DNA of 64,000 nucleotides, taken from Paraburkholderia phytofirmans OLGA172. GTDB lineage: Bacteria; Pseudomonadota; Gammaproteobacteria; Burkholderiales; Burkholderiaceae. The translations under genes were made by a program, and so were the position numbers. The notes under the pieces were generated by a model. It saw only the letters and a list, made by a program, of their open reading frames with translations. It made no database searches and was not told the DNA's origin. Shown here piece after piece: positions 18,797-27,722 of the stretch (position 1 is its first letter; every line of letters starts with the position of its first letter). The stretch is from NCBI RefSeq assembly GCF_001634365.1, contig NZ_CP014579.1, positions 1,798,001 to 1,862,000 on the forward strand. Direction: 5' to 3'.

Positions 18797-19339
18797 CTAG
18801 CGAATAAACTGCTTGACGTAGTCAGCGCCCAGGCCAATTTCTTCGTAATGTTTACGAGCCGCTTCGATCTTCGTGAATACGTCTTCATATCCCACCGCTA
18901 CACCTTGCGGATCGACGTAAGTGTAGCCACCTGTGACGTGGAACCACGTGATCATCTCTTCGACGTCCTCAGGCACGTACAGCGTATGGGTTTCGCCTGC
19001 CGGCTCGTGCGCATACCCGCCCTGCTCCGCGACCCAGTCATGCTCCAGGTAGTACCATCGCCCCCTCAGAACGATTGCGTGGACAGGCCCAGTGTGGCGG
19101 TGACGCGAAAGCACACCAGACTGCCGAACCCGGAGGAGATTGACGTAATAACCTTGGCTTGCGCTGAGAAGCAGTGGTTTGAAAGACACAGTCCCGGTCA
19201 TGGGTACCCACAGGTTATCGTCCTCCAGCCATTTGTCGAGGATCCCCGGATGCACGAGGTCGCGTGACATGTCTGCCGGTTGCGGCAGCTGATAGGGAAT
19301 CGCCTGCTCATCAGGCGTTCTTGCGGTTGCGCTGGTCAT
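18797..19339 (-). CDS. Cupin protein of the 2,4'-dihydroxyacetophenone dioxygenase family
   Basis: A 180-residue cupin. The metal motif appears as SRHRHTGPVHAIVLRGRWYYLE, with H-x-H and later Glu/His, and EPAGETHTLYVPED gives the second cupin motif. The C-terminal pattern TWFHVTGGYTYVD is typical of the 2,4'-dihydroxyacetophenone dioxygenase-like family (Fe(II) C-C bond cleavage to a carboxylate and an aldehyde or acid). ATG 19339 follows GGAG. It lies upstream of the hydrolase and divergent from the GST gene at 19598, suggesting a small aromatic-ketone degradation unit. Substrate not shown by sequence. Confidence 0.75.
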   Translation of the reverse strand: MTSATARTPDEQAIPYQLPQPADMSRDLVHPGILDKWLEDDNLWVPMTGTVSFKPLLLSASQGYYVNLLRVRQSGVLSRHRHTGPVHAIVLRGRWYYLEHDWVAEQGGYAHEPAGETHTLYVPEDVEEMITWFHVTGGYTYVDPQGVAVGYEDVFTKIEAARKHYEEIGLGADYVKQFIR

Positions 19340-19597
19340 GCTCGAAATCTCCAAAGAAGTGCAGTGCATCGGACACTACGTTCAGGCTATTGACAAGCCG
19401 ATGATGCGCGCGGCGTCACGCCAGCGGAAGACGCCGCGAGTACATAACATTCATTCCCGCCAGGCATACAGCGCTCGATGCCGCCGCGACGCCCTATTCC
19501 CCTTTGGAATTTCAGTTATGCGTCCGCGAACTCTACCTCCCTCCGAGCGTTGCAAGCATGATCTGACGATCAGTTACTCTGACCTTGCCAAACAATC

Positions 19598-20236
19598 ATG
19601 ATCGAAGTCTATGCATTTTCTACCCCCAACAGCGTCCGGGTTCCGGTTGCCCTGGAAGAGATGGGCATCGCATACGAGCTGAAACCCGTCAACGTCCGCA
19701 AAGGCGAGCAGAAGGAAGCGAGCTTCCTGTCGCTCAACGCAAACGGCAAGGTTCCAGTACTCGTTGACCCTGACGGTCCCGATGGAGATCGCTTCGTCTT
19801 GACCGAGTCGACCGCCATCCTGATCTATCTTGCGGAGAAGTCGGGAAAGCTGCTCCCGGCCAAGGGCAGCACTCGCGCCCGGGTGTTTGAGCAGCTTTCG
19901 TTCCAAATCTCCGGAATTGGTCCAGCGTTTGGCCAGTTAGGCTATTTTCTCAAGCAGGCGCCCGAGCCCGTACCGGCGGCGGTCGCTCGCTTCAGCGCGG
20001 AAGCACAACGCGTAATGAAGGTGTTTGATGGTGTTTTGGCGCGTTCTGAGTTCGCGGCGGGAGATGAATTCACGATCGCCGACGTCTCTCACTTCGGTTG
20101 GTTGTGGAGACGGCAGTTTGCGGACATCGAATTGCAGGCGTTCCCCAACGTACGAAGATGGTATGACGCCGTTGCAGCGCGCCCAGCCGTGGAGAAGGCC
20201 GTTGCACGGGTGAGCGCGCTGGTGCCTGCGGCGTAA
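19598..20236 (+). CDS. Glutathione S-transferase family protein
   Basis: A 212-residue GST. N-terminal thioredoxin fold with FSTPNSVRVPVALEE (the TPNS motif of Nu-class/YghU-YfcG-type GSTs), NANGKVPVLVDPDG with the cis-Pro, and LTESTAILIYLAEK for the glutathione gamma-glutamyl contact; the helical C-terminal domain contains EFTIADVSHFGW with the N-capping Ser/Asp. Cytosolic, probably acting as a disulfide-bond oxidoreductase or conjugating electrophiles. Divergent from the cupin-hydrolase pair. Confidence 0.93.
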   Translation: MIEVYAFSTPNSVRVPVALEEMGIAYELKPVNVRKGEQKEASFLSLNANGKVPVLVDPDGPDGDRFVLTESTAILIYLAEKSGKLLPAKGSTRARVFEQLSFQISGIGPAFGQLGYFLKQAPEPVPAAVARFSAEAQRVMKVFDGVLARSEFAAGDEFTIADVSHFGWLWRRQFADIELQAFPNVRRWYDAVAARPAVEKAVARVSALVPAA

Positions 20237-20297
20237 CCGTTCCCGGTGCCAGGTTCTGCTTGCATGTATAGCGCGTCAAGCACTTTCGGAGCAAGCT

Positions 20298-20342
20298 GGG
20301 CAGGAGCGCTTCTGCAAAAGCAAAGTAGACTGCCTCCTGCCC
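20298..20342. other. Long-loop hairpin between GST and dehydrogenase genes
   Basis: Nine perfect base pairs, GGGCAGGAG (20298-20306) and CTCCTGCCC (20334-20342), enclose a 27-base loop that itself contains GCTTCTGCAAAAGC. It lies 62 bases after the GST stop and 50 bases before the dehydrogenase ATG, so it could be a terminator or leader element. Confidence 0.4.
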
Positions 20343-20391
20343 GACAGCACCGCCCCGTTTCAATCTTGCAGGCAAAACAGGAGGGAGCAAC

Positions 20392-21357
20392 ATGAACACG
20401 AATTCCCACGTCAAGGTAGCCATACTCGACGACTATCAAAACGTATCGCTTAGCCTCGCGGACTGGTCACCGCTGGATGGACGCGCAAGCATCACTGTGT
20501 TCAATGATCACGTCGCCGATACCGACGCCATAATCAATCGGTTGAAGCCATTCGACGTCGTATGTGTGATGCGCGAGCGCACGCCGTTACCGCGCGCGAT
20601 CCTCGAAAAACTACCGAACCTCAAGCTCATTGCTTCAACCGGCCTCGCGAATGCAGCGATCGACGAGGACGCTGCCGCTGCTCTGGGCATCGCCGTTCTC
20701 CACACGGGCTACTCGTCCAACCCGACAATCGAGTTTACGTGGGCGCTGATTCTATCGATGGCACGAAACGTTCCGCAGGAAAATCAGTCCCTGCGTAACG
20801 GTGGATGGCAGCTCTCAGTAGGCGAGGAACTGGCAGGCAAGACACTTGGCCTGTTGGGCCTGGGGCGAGTCGGATCGGCGGTCGGCCTGATCGGCCGGGC
20901 ATTCGGCATGAAGGTCGTTGCATGGAGCCAGAATCTCACACCAGCGGTCGCCGCGGAACACGGCGTTGAGTACGTCACGAAAGACGAGTTGTTTTCGACG
21001 TCCGATGTCCTGTCCATTCACGTCCGCCTCAGTCCTCGCACTCATCATCTCGTCGGCGCCGCAGAGTTAGCGAAGATGAAGCCGACGAGCCGGCTGATCA
21101 ACACCTCCCGAGGTCCGATAGTCGACGGTGCCGCGCTCCTCGAAGCACTCAGGACAAACCGGATTGCCGGCGCAGGCCTGGACGTATACGACGTCGAGCC
21201 GCTTGAAAAGCCACACCCGTTACGCGAACTTTCCAATGTACTCGCCACGCCACATATCGGCTATGTGTCTAAGGAGTTGTACCGAACGTTCTACGGCGAC
21301 ACCGTCAAAAACATCGCTCACTGGCTGGACGAAACCGGTCGCACCGCGCAGATCTAG
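20392..21357 (+). CDS. D-2-hydroxyacid dehydrogenase family protein
   Basis: A 321-residue NAD(P)-dependent dehydrogenase of the 3-phosphoglycerate dehydrogenase-like family. Rossmann motif LGLLGLGRVGSAVG near residue 150; catalytic Arg in INTSRGPIVDG, Glu in DVYDVEP, and His in ATPHIGYVS are all present. No ACT or serine-binding domain, so it is not the full-length SerA regulator form. Strong ribosome site AGGAGGGAGCAAC. It ends 49 bases before the flavoprotein gene at 21407 and may be co-transcribed. Confidence 0.92.
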   Translation: MNTNSHVKVAILDDYQNVSLSLADWSPLDGRASITVFNDHVADTDAIINRLKPFDVVCVMRERTPLPRAILEKLPNLKLIASTGLANAAIDEDAAAALGIAVLHTGYSSNPTIEFTWALILSMARNVPQENQSLRNGGWQLSVGEELAGKTLGLLGLGRVGSAVGLIGRAFGMKVVAWSQNLTPAVAAEHGVEYVTKDELFSTSDVLSIHVRLSPRTHHLVGAAELAKMKPTSRLINTSRGPIVDGAALLEALRTNRIAGAGLDVYDVEPLEKPHPLRELSNVLATPHIGYVSKELYRTFYGDTVKNIAHWLDETGRTAQI

Positions 21358-21406
21358 TAAGATAACACCCTCTGGTTGGCCAGTATCCGCCGCGACGAGG
21401 ACCACC

Positions 21407-23143
21407 ATGAATAGCGACTCCGATTTGACCAGCGGTGCATCGCCTCGCAATGATGCTGTCGATTCGAGCGGATTCTCGGGTGACCTGATAAACGAGAATC
21501 CCAGCGCACGGGAAAACCCTCGGTACTATCAACTGTATCCCACGCTAACGGACGCAGAAATCGACAGAATGCGGCGCTTCGGAACGCTACGTCACTGTGC
21601 CGCAGGCGACTATCTGTACCGCGTAGGAAGCGTGAGTCCCGGCATGTTCGTGTTCCTGTCGGGAACGGTGCGCGTCGTCGGCCGCGATGGCCTGGGGCGC
21701 GAGCGCATGGTGCGCGCGAACATGCAGCGCGGTGAATTCAGCTCCGACATCGGCCAGTTGTCCGGCAAGCCCGCCCTGGTCGAGGCACGTGCGATCGAGG
21801 ATGTCGAAGCGCTCGTGCTTCCTGCGGAAGGTCTGCGGGCATTGATGGTGGCCGAGGCTGAACTCGGCGAACGGCTCACCCGCGCCCTGATCCTACGGCG
21901 CGTCGCCGCCATCGAACGCGGCGACGGGCCCGTCCTCGTTGGCGCAAGTGACAATCCTCGCCTCGTGTCGCTGAGCAATTTCTTGCGACGAAACGGCCAT
22001 CCGCATGTCGCACTCGATGCCCAGCAGGATGCGGAAGCCGTCGCGCTGATCGAACGGCTCGCTCCGAAGCTCGACGATTTTCCTCTGGTGATATGTCCCA
22101 ACGGCGCGTTGCTGCGCAATCCCGATGAACTGCAACTGGCCTCGTGCCTCGGGTTGCTGCCTGAGTTCGACCCTGCGCATGTCTACGATCTGGTCATTGT
22201 CGGCGCCGGTCCCGCCGGGCTTGCAGCGGCCGTATATGCGGCATCCGAAGGCCTTTCCGTGGCCGCCCTGGATTGCCGGGCGCCAGGTGGCCAGGCCGGC
22301 GCCAGTTCACGCATAGAAAACTATCTGGGCTTTCCCACCGGCATTTCCGGCCAGGCGTTGGCCGGGCGCGCCTTCCACCAGGCCCAGAAGTTCGGGGCTC
22401 ATATCGGGATTCCGTGTGAAGTCAAAACGCTGCATTGCAGCAGGCATCCCCTCTCCGTCGAACTCGCCGACAACCGTCGCATCATGACGCGCTCCGTCGT
22501 CATCGCCAGCGGCGCTGAGTACCGACGGCCACCTTTCGAGGGACTCGATCGATTCGAAGGTCGTGGGGTCTATTACTGGGCGTCGCCAATCGAGGCGAGA
22601 TTGTGCCGCAATGAGCCGGTACTGCTGGTTGGCGGCGGCAATTCGGCCGGCCAGGCTGCGGTATTTCTCGCCTCGCACGCCGCGCATGTCCATCTGTTCA
22701 TCCGCGCCGCCAACCTCGACCAGAGCATGTCGCGCTACCTGATCGAACGCGTCACGTCGTTGCCAAACGTGACACTTCATCCACGCGTGGAAATTATCGC
22801 TCTCGAAGGCAGCGAGCGACTCGAACAGGTTCGCTATCGCTGCCGCATCCGGGATACCGAAGCAACGATTCAGTCGGGTCACCTTTTCCTGTTTACTGGT
22901 GCGGATCCCAATACGGACTGGCTGCGTTCATGCGGCGTTTCGCTAGACCGCAAGGGGTTTGTCCTGACTGGAACCGATATCGGCGAAGGGGGCATCCGAT
23001 CGCTTCCGCTGCAAACCAGCGTCGATGGCGTATTCGCGATCGGTGACGCTCGCGCCGGCTCGGTCAAACGGGTCGCCGCAGCGGTAGGTGAAGGTGCGGC
23101 CGTTGTGGCACAAATCCACCGGTTTCTCAGCGCTGAGCGGTAA
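21407..23143 (+). CDS. cNMP-binding domain / thioredoxin-reductase-like flavoprotein fusion lacking CXXC
   Basis: A 578-residue fusion. Residues about 40-155 are a cyclic nucleotide-binding domain (MFVFLSGTVRVVGRDGLG, RGEFSSDIGQLSGKPALVEA), then a link of about 100 residues, then a thioredoxin-reductase-like FAD/NAD(P) module: VIVGAGPAGLAAA (about 262), GGQAGASSRIENYLGFP, VLLVGGGNSAGQAAVFLA (about 406), and C-terminal VFAIGDARAGSVKRVAAAVGEGA. Where TrxR has the redox CXXC, this protein reads YYWASPIEARLC, so it cannot reduce thioredoxin by the usual dithiol. The effector domain may bind cAMP or another small ligand and gate flavin activity. GAGG precedes the ATG. Confidence 0.9.
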   Translation: MNSDSDLTSGASPRNDAVDSSGFSGDLINENPSARENPRYYQLYPTLTDAEIDRMRRFGTLRHCAAGDYLYRVGSVSPGMFVFLSGTVRVVGRDGLGRERMVRANMQRGEFSSDIGQLSGKPALVEARAIEDVEALVLPAEGLRALMVAEAELGERLTRALILRRVAAIERGDGPVLVGASDNPRLVSLSNFLRRNGHPHVALDAQQDAEAVALIERLAPKLDDFPLVICPNGALLRNPDELQLASCLGLLPEFDPAHVYDLVIVGAGPAGLAAAVYAASEGLSVAALDCRAPGGQAGASSRIENYLGFPTGISGQALAGRAFHQAQKFGAHIGIPCEVKTLHCSRHPLSVELADNRRIMTRSVVIASGAEYRRPPFEGLDRFEGRGVYYWASPIEARLCRNEPVLLVGGGNSAGQAAVFLASHAAHVHLFIRAANLDQSMSRYLIERVTSLPNVTLHPRVEIIALEGSERLEQVRYRCRIRDTEATIQSGHLFLFTGADPNTDWLRSCGVSLDRKGFVLTGTDIGEGGIRSLPLQTSVDGVFAIGDARAGSVKRVAAAVGEGAAVVAQIHRFLSAER

Positions 23144-23203
23144 GCTACCTGATTTGACGTTAAACCACGGGTGCTTCACTATTCGCCCAGCCAGGAGGAT
23201 GCA

Positions 23204-24157
23204 GTGGACCGGTTAACAGCGATGGAAACCTTTGTATGCGTGGTGGAGTCGGGTTCATTTTCGGCTGCTGCGCGACTATTGAATGTAGGGCAGCCAGCCG
23301 TATCCAAGACCATCGCACTGCTCGAAGAACGACTCTCGGTGCGCCTGTTGCTGCGCTCGACGCGCGGCTTAATGCCAACCGAGGCGGGTCAGGCATTTTA
23401 CGGGCGGGCAAAACGCGCGATCGAAGAGGCAGAAGAAGCGGAGCTCGCAGCCCGCGGAACTGGCACCAACCTCACGGGACGCCTGCGCGTGTGCGCCGCC
23501 GTTACGTTTGCCCGGCTACACATCGTGCCTGCCATCGGACGGTTTCTCGAAGCACATCCTGATCTCAACATCGACATGGTTCTCGACGATCGCAATGTCG
23601 ATCTGCTTGAAGAAGGCATCGACATCGCATTGCGCATGGGACGACTCGAGGACTCGAGCATGACCGCACGCAAGATCGGTGAAGTCCCACGTCTTGTGGT
23701 AGGCACGCCTGCCTACTTCAACCGCGCCGGAATCCCCGTTTCCCCGGCGGACCTGTCGTCCCATCAGGCAATCGTATATAACCAGCGAGGTGGCGGCGGC
23801 ACGTGGACCTTTCGACGCGAAAGCTCGGAAGTTGCCGTCGTCGTATCCGGACGCGTTGCCACTACGGCGGCTGAAGGAATCCGGGCGGCGGTTCTCGCCG
23901 ATCTCGGGTTAGCGGTGGTATCCGAATGGATGTTTTCCCCGGAACTGAAAAGCGGCGAAGTCTGCTCGGTGCTCAACGACTGGCGCCTGCCTCCCATCGA
24001 GCTTTGGGCCGTGTTCCCGAGCGGCCGCATGGTCAACGCCAAAACACGCGCATTCCTCAACTTCCTCGCAGATATCCTGGACTTCCGCACAGATCCCGTA
24101 GACACGGGCGATCACCCGCAAGCCGGCAGCCCTGACGCCCCCGGAAATGTGCAGTGA
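23204..24157 (+). CDS. LysR family transcriptional regulator (GTG start, paralog of 16770-17729)
   Basis: A 317-residue LysR protein; start GTG at 23204 with AGGAGG six bases before it. Helix-turn-helix VGQPAVSKTIALLEERL; effector domain from TGRLRVCAAVTFARLHI. Close relative of the LysR at 16770 across the full length. It follows the flavoprotein gene by 60 bases and may be co-transcribed. Its targets could be the flavoprotein operon or the beta-propeller gene downstream. Confidence 0.92.
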   Translation: MDRLTAMETFVCVVESGSFSAAARLLNVGQPAVSKTIALLEERLSVRLLLRSTRGLMPTEAGQAFYGRAKRAIEEAEEAELAARGTGTNLTGRLRVCAAVTFARLHIVPAIGRFLEAHPDLNIDMVLDDRNVDLLEEGIDIALRMGRLEDSSMTARKIGEVPRLVVGTPAYFNRAGIPVSPADLSSHQAIVYNQRGGGGTWTFRRESSEVAVVVSGRVATTAAEGIRAAVLADLGLAVVSEWMFSPELKSGEVCSVLNDWRLPPIELWAVFPSGRMVNAKTRAFLNFLADILDFRTDPVDTGDHPQAGSPDAPGNVQ

Positions 24158-24420
24158 TACCCTCGCGCATTCGATCCCCGATGCGGTTGCCGTTCGGTCT
24201 CTCAACGCGTGGCCGCAGACTCTCGCTTCGCTGAAGACGGCATTTCGTGCGTGGATGATCGATAGGCTGCGAGACGGCTTGCGGTCAGCATCGGCCAGAC
24301 CGGGTCGCAAACGCTATTCCCGCAGGGGATAACTACTATGCCGCGAGGCGCGTGGTGCCGCGCGCCCGACGTAGATAGACTGCTGCGAACCACAACAGAC
24401 TATCTTCACAGGATTCCAAA

Positions 24421-25266
24421 ATGCAAATCCTCGTCACCAGTGCGTCCGGCGCCAACGGCGACGGATATGGTTCGCTTCTTTCTTTTTCCCTCGACGGAAC
24501 AGCACGCGGTACGTTCAGCGCGGATCCCCGCATCACGGATCCCCGCGGCCTGAGCGTGAGCGCGAATCGACGGCTTCTCTATGTAAATAGCGGCAGCGAT
24601 CGAATCCTCGCACTGGACGCCGCTGGAAATGTGGTACGGGACACAGGAGAGATTCCGGGGCTCAATGCGGGAGGCGGCAACCTTGCACCCGACGGCACAT
24701 ACCTGGTCGGAATGCGCAGCGCACGGACCATCGTCGCGTTTGACGCCGATCTTGCCGGCGCGCCGCAAAACGTCCTGCCTGCGGGGGTTGTGCCGTTTCC
24801 CCGCGGTTTCGCGTCGGCCGAAGACGGAACCCTCTATCTGGCCTCGGGCATCGGCCCGGGGGGCGAAGGGGAAAACAGCATTGCAGTATTCGACGCAGAC
24901 GGCACGCCGCTAGCGTCCCGATTCATCAGCGACGATGCACTGAGTCCATTAGATCTCGCGATCGCGCCCAACGGAAACATCATCGTCTCCAGCGAGTTTC
25001 CGTTTCGCGCGCCCGACGCCGTGACGAGCATTCGTGAATATGACCGCTCGAGCGGCAACCTGGTGCGTGTATTTGCCCCTCCACCAGGAGTCGGCTTCCA
25101 TCAACCTCGAGGCTTACGGTTCGGTCCCGACGGACATTTGTATTGCGTTGCGCGCGACAACGTCATGGCATTCGACTTTGGCGACGGACGCTTCCTTGAT
25201 TCCGTGGTGCATATGCCACGGCTCAATGGCCAGGCCATCGTCTTCTTTCCACTCCTCGCGGATTGA
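24421..25266 (+). CDS. Beta-propeller (NHL/SMP-30-like) protein
   Basis: A 281-residue protein made of repeated propeller strands: RGLSVSANRRLLYVNSGSD, PRGFASAEDGTLYLASG, LDLAIAPNGNIIVSSEF and PRGLRFGPDGHLYCVA each give the x-P-x-G-L-x-V-x-x-G-x-L-Y-V pattern of NHL/SMP-30 blades. No signal peptide is visible. Similar proteins include gluconolactonase-like lactonases and uncharacterised propellers; the metal-binding residues of SMP-30 cannot be assigned, so enzymatic activity is uncertain. Confidence 0.75.
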   Translation: MQILVTSASGANGDGYGSLLSFSLDGTARGTFSADPRITDPRGLSVSANRRLLYVNSGSDRILALDAAGNVVRDTGEIPGLNAGGGNLAPDGTYLVGMRSARTIVAFDADLAGAPQNVLPAGVVPFPRGFASAEDGTLYLASGIGPGGEGENSIAVFDADGTPLASRFISDDALSPLDLAIAPNGNIIVSSEFPFRAPDAVTSIREYDRSSGNLVRVFAPPPGVGFHQPRGLRFGPDGHLYCVARDNVMAFDFGDGRFLDSVVHMPRLNGQAIVFFPLLAD

Positions 25267-25359
25267 ATTCGCCAGTCCTGGCCATAAACAGCTCGACCTT
25301 CAGATCGGGGCGACGGAGTCGACAACCCCGCCGCCCAGCTCGCGTCCCTACGAATTCAA

Positions 25360-26475
25360 TCAGGCCGCGACATCTTCAGACAGCGACTCGTAGTCGGTAT
25401 AGCCGCGGGCGTCACCACCGTAAAACGTTGTGCGGTCGTATTGATTGAGCGGCGCACCGCTACGCAGCCGTTCCGGCAGATCGGGATTGGAGATGAACAT
25501 CCGGCCGAATGCAACAAGATCCGCGTGGCCGTCGACAATAATCTGCTCGGCATTCTCACGCGTGAAGCCACCTGCAGCGATGATCGTGCCTTTGTAGATC
25601 CGGCGAATGTCCTTCGACGTAACGTCGGAATCGCTCGTCTCCTTCTCCACGATGCCCCGAATGCGAGGCTCAATCACATGCAGGTAGGCGAGATCATACT
25701 GATTCAGCCGCTCTGCCACGTAACCGAACGTCGCATGCGGGTTGCTATCGGACATCGTGCCGTACGTACCGCTCGGCGAAAGACGGACGGCCACGCGGCC
25801 CGGACCCCAGACGGAAACGACCGCGTCGAGCGTATCGAAGAGGAAACGAGCGCGATTTTCGATCGGACCGCCGTACACGTCGTCTCGGTGGTTCGTCCCA
25901 TCGAGCAGAAACTGTTCAAACAGGTAACCGTTCGCCGCGTGAAGCTCAACGCCGTCAAATCCGGCCTGCTTCGCAAGCTCGGCACTGCGACGGAATTGCT
26001 CGACAATGCCTGGAATCTCATTCGTTTCGAGCGCGCGGGGAACGGGCAGTTCCGCCTCGGCAATCTGGCCGTTCTCATCGCGAATCGCAGCGTGCTCAAG
26101 CGAACGCAAAGCGGACGGCGCAACGGGCGTGACGCCGTCGGTATTGGCCGGATGCGCCTGACGTCCTGCATGCCACATTTGCAGGAATATGCGAGCACCC
26201 TTGGCATGGACGGCGTCGATCACCCGCTTCCAGCCCTTGACGTGTTCCTCAGTATAAATTCCGGGCGCCTCAACGTAAGCAATGCCGAGCTGGGCTACGG
26301 CCGTTGCGTCGCTAATGAGCAGCCCGCCGTCCGTCGCACGTTGCGTGTAGTACTCGACCATGAGATCACCCGGGACGTTGCCCGGCGCAGTTCGCATTCT
26401 CGTGAGCGGCGCGAGCACGACACGGTGTTGCAGATGGAAATGTCCGACTTTCGTATGGCTGAAAAGCTTGCTCAT
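25360..26475 (-). CDS. Old Yellow Enzyme, NemA-type alkene reductase
   Basis: A 371-residue FMN-dependent ene-reductase (NADPH-dependent reduction of activated C=C, nitro esters or maleimides). The FMN-site Thr is in LAPLTRMRT (T25), so it belongs to the classical OYE class; the substrate-binding pair His/Asn is in GVELHAANGYLFEQF, followed by Y and the GGPIENRARF block. C-terminal phosphate site AAGGFT and VAFGRMFISNPDLP. It is downstream of the TauD and CMD genes on the same strand, in a run of minus-strand genes from 28295 to 25360. A second, different OYE lies at 35781-36914. Confidence 0.93.
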   Translation of the reverse strand: MSKLFSHTKVGHFHLQHRVVLAPLTRMRTAPGNVPGDLMVEYYTQRATDGGLLISDATAVAQLGIAYVEAPGIYTEEHVKGWKRVIDAVHAKGARIFLQMWHAGRQAHPANTDGVTPVAPSALRSLEHAAIRDENGQIAEAELPVPRALETNEIPGIVEQFRRSAELAKQAGFDGVELHAANGYLFEQFLLDGTNHRDDVYGGPIENRARFLFDTLDAVVSVWGPGRVAVRLSPSGTYGTMSDSNPHATFGYVAERLNQYDLAYLHVIEPRIRGIVEKETSDSDVTSKDIRRIYKGTIIAAGGFTRENAEQIIVDGHADLVAFGRMFISNPDLPERLRSGAPLNQYDRTTFYGGDARGYTDYESLSEDVAA

Positions 26476-26743
26476 GATTTCATCCTCAAAAGAGTATTGG
26501 GTGAAGACATAGTGGCTGCAAACGCCGCCAGGCAGTAGAGGCTACTGAGCGATAATTAGAATTCCGGCACGGAATAGGGAAAACGGCAAGCGCGGTTGCA
26601 ACGGCGCCCAGCTCGACACGCAGCCTGCCGCCTGAACCGTTGAAAATGGCTGAATACGCGTATCCGCAGAGCGCCTGAGAGGCCGCGAACACGGTGGTGG
26701 CGCGGCCTTCACGAATCTCCCGTCGACTCGTCGACTCGATCTA

Positions 26744-27535
26744 TCACCGCTCTGACGCGTCGGCACGCGAATAGCCGTCTCTCCAGAACACACCGTCAGC
26801 CCGTATCGTCGTTCGATCGAGAATACGATGCTGATCCATGGAGATCGGCGTAGCACGATGGGCAACCCTGAAGTTGTCAGCGATGACGACATCGCCTTCG
26901 AGCCAATGATGCACGTAAGAAGCGCCTGCGCGAGAAAGGTGCTCGTTCAGATGGTGCCGCAATGCCATGAACTCTTCGTTCGTATAGCCAACGATGCCGT
27001 GAGTAAGGCCGACATTGAAGTACAGCGACGGGTCGCGGGTGGCGGCATGACGGATGACGAGCGGGTGTTCTACTCCATTTCTATGGAGCGTGATGAGGCC
27101 ATCGATCGAGGCCTTCCGGTCGTCTGGAAGGGTCCTGTAGGCTTCCCGCAGATCTGTAAATAGCGTCTCGCCGCCATCGGCCGGCCGTGCAACCAGATAC
27201 CAGATCGAAATGGGCGTCGCCTGTGCGCGAAACGAGCCGTCGGAATGCCAGTAGCGGCCAACGTTTGTGTGGCCATTGGAAGGACGGCTAGCCACGCGGA
27301 AAATTTGAGGAGAATCGGCCAACTGGCCTTCACCGGGGGGGAACGTCTCAAGGGTTCCAAAGATCTCTGACATCCTGACCTGATCGGCGGGCGAGAGCTT
27401 CTGATTCCGTATGGCCAGCAAGCCATGCTCGAGAAGTGCCGTGTGCAAGAGATCGGTATCCCTTTGCGTCAACGAGACCAGATCGACCTCTTCGACCCGC
27501 GCGCCAAAACTCGCATGCATCGCGCTGATCTTCAT
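26744..27535 (-). CDS. TauD/TfdA family Fe(II)/2-oxoglutarate dioxygenase
   Basis: A 263-residue dioxygenase. The facial triad is H97-x-D99 in RYWHSDGSF and H226 in VAHRATP; the 2-oxoglutarate Arg is in the HRILDR segment (R237/R241). TLETFPPGEG and DGGETLFTDLREAY are family blocks. GGAGGAAACG precedes ATG 27535; the longer frame (27604) lacks a site. Members hydroxylate taurine, 2,4-D, alkyl sulfates or similar acids, and there is no sulfonate transporter nearby to suggest taurine. Same strand as the OYE and CMD genes, but spaced by over 180 bases from each. Confidence 0.9.
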   Translation of the reverse strand: MKISAMHASFGARVEEVDLVSLTQRDTDLLHTALLEHGLLAIRNQKLSPADQVRMSEIFGTLETFPPGEGQLADSPQIFRVASRPSNGHTNVGRYWHSDGSFRAQATPISIWYLVARPADGGETLFTDLREAYRTLPDDRKASIDGLITLHRNGVEHPLVIRHAATRDPSLYFNVGLTHGIVGYTNEEFMALRHHLNEHLSRAGASYVHHWLEGDVVIADNFRVAHRATPISMDQHRILDRTTIRADGVFWRDGYSRADASER

Positions 27536-27722
27536 CGTTTCCTCCGATTGTTGCAGCCGTGCCAGATATCTCCCGCTGGAAGTCCGCCTTAAGTGCCTCG
27601 ACACGTCCAGTCAAAGAAGCGACGCACCTTCGCAAGAGCGGCTCGCCTGGGAGAGACGCTCCCGGCTGATGGGGTGCGGGGAACGGCCGATACCGACCAT
27701 TCCCCGTTTTCGTTCACGCAGA

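Noticed and set aside
18797..19339. Idea that this cupin is a quercetin dioxygenase or auxin-binding-type protein.
   Set aside because: The C-terminal pattern and the spacing of metal ligands fit the 2,4'-dihydroxyacetophenone dioxygenase family better.
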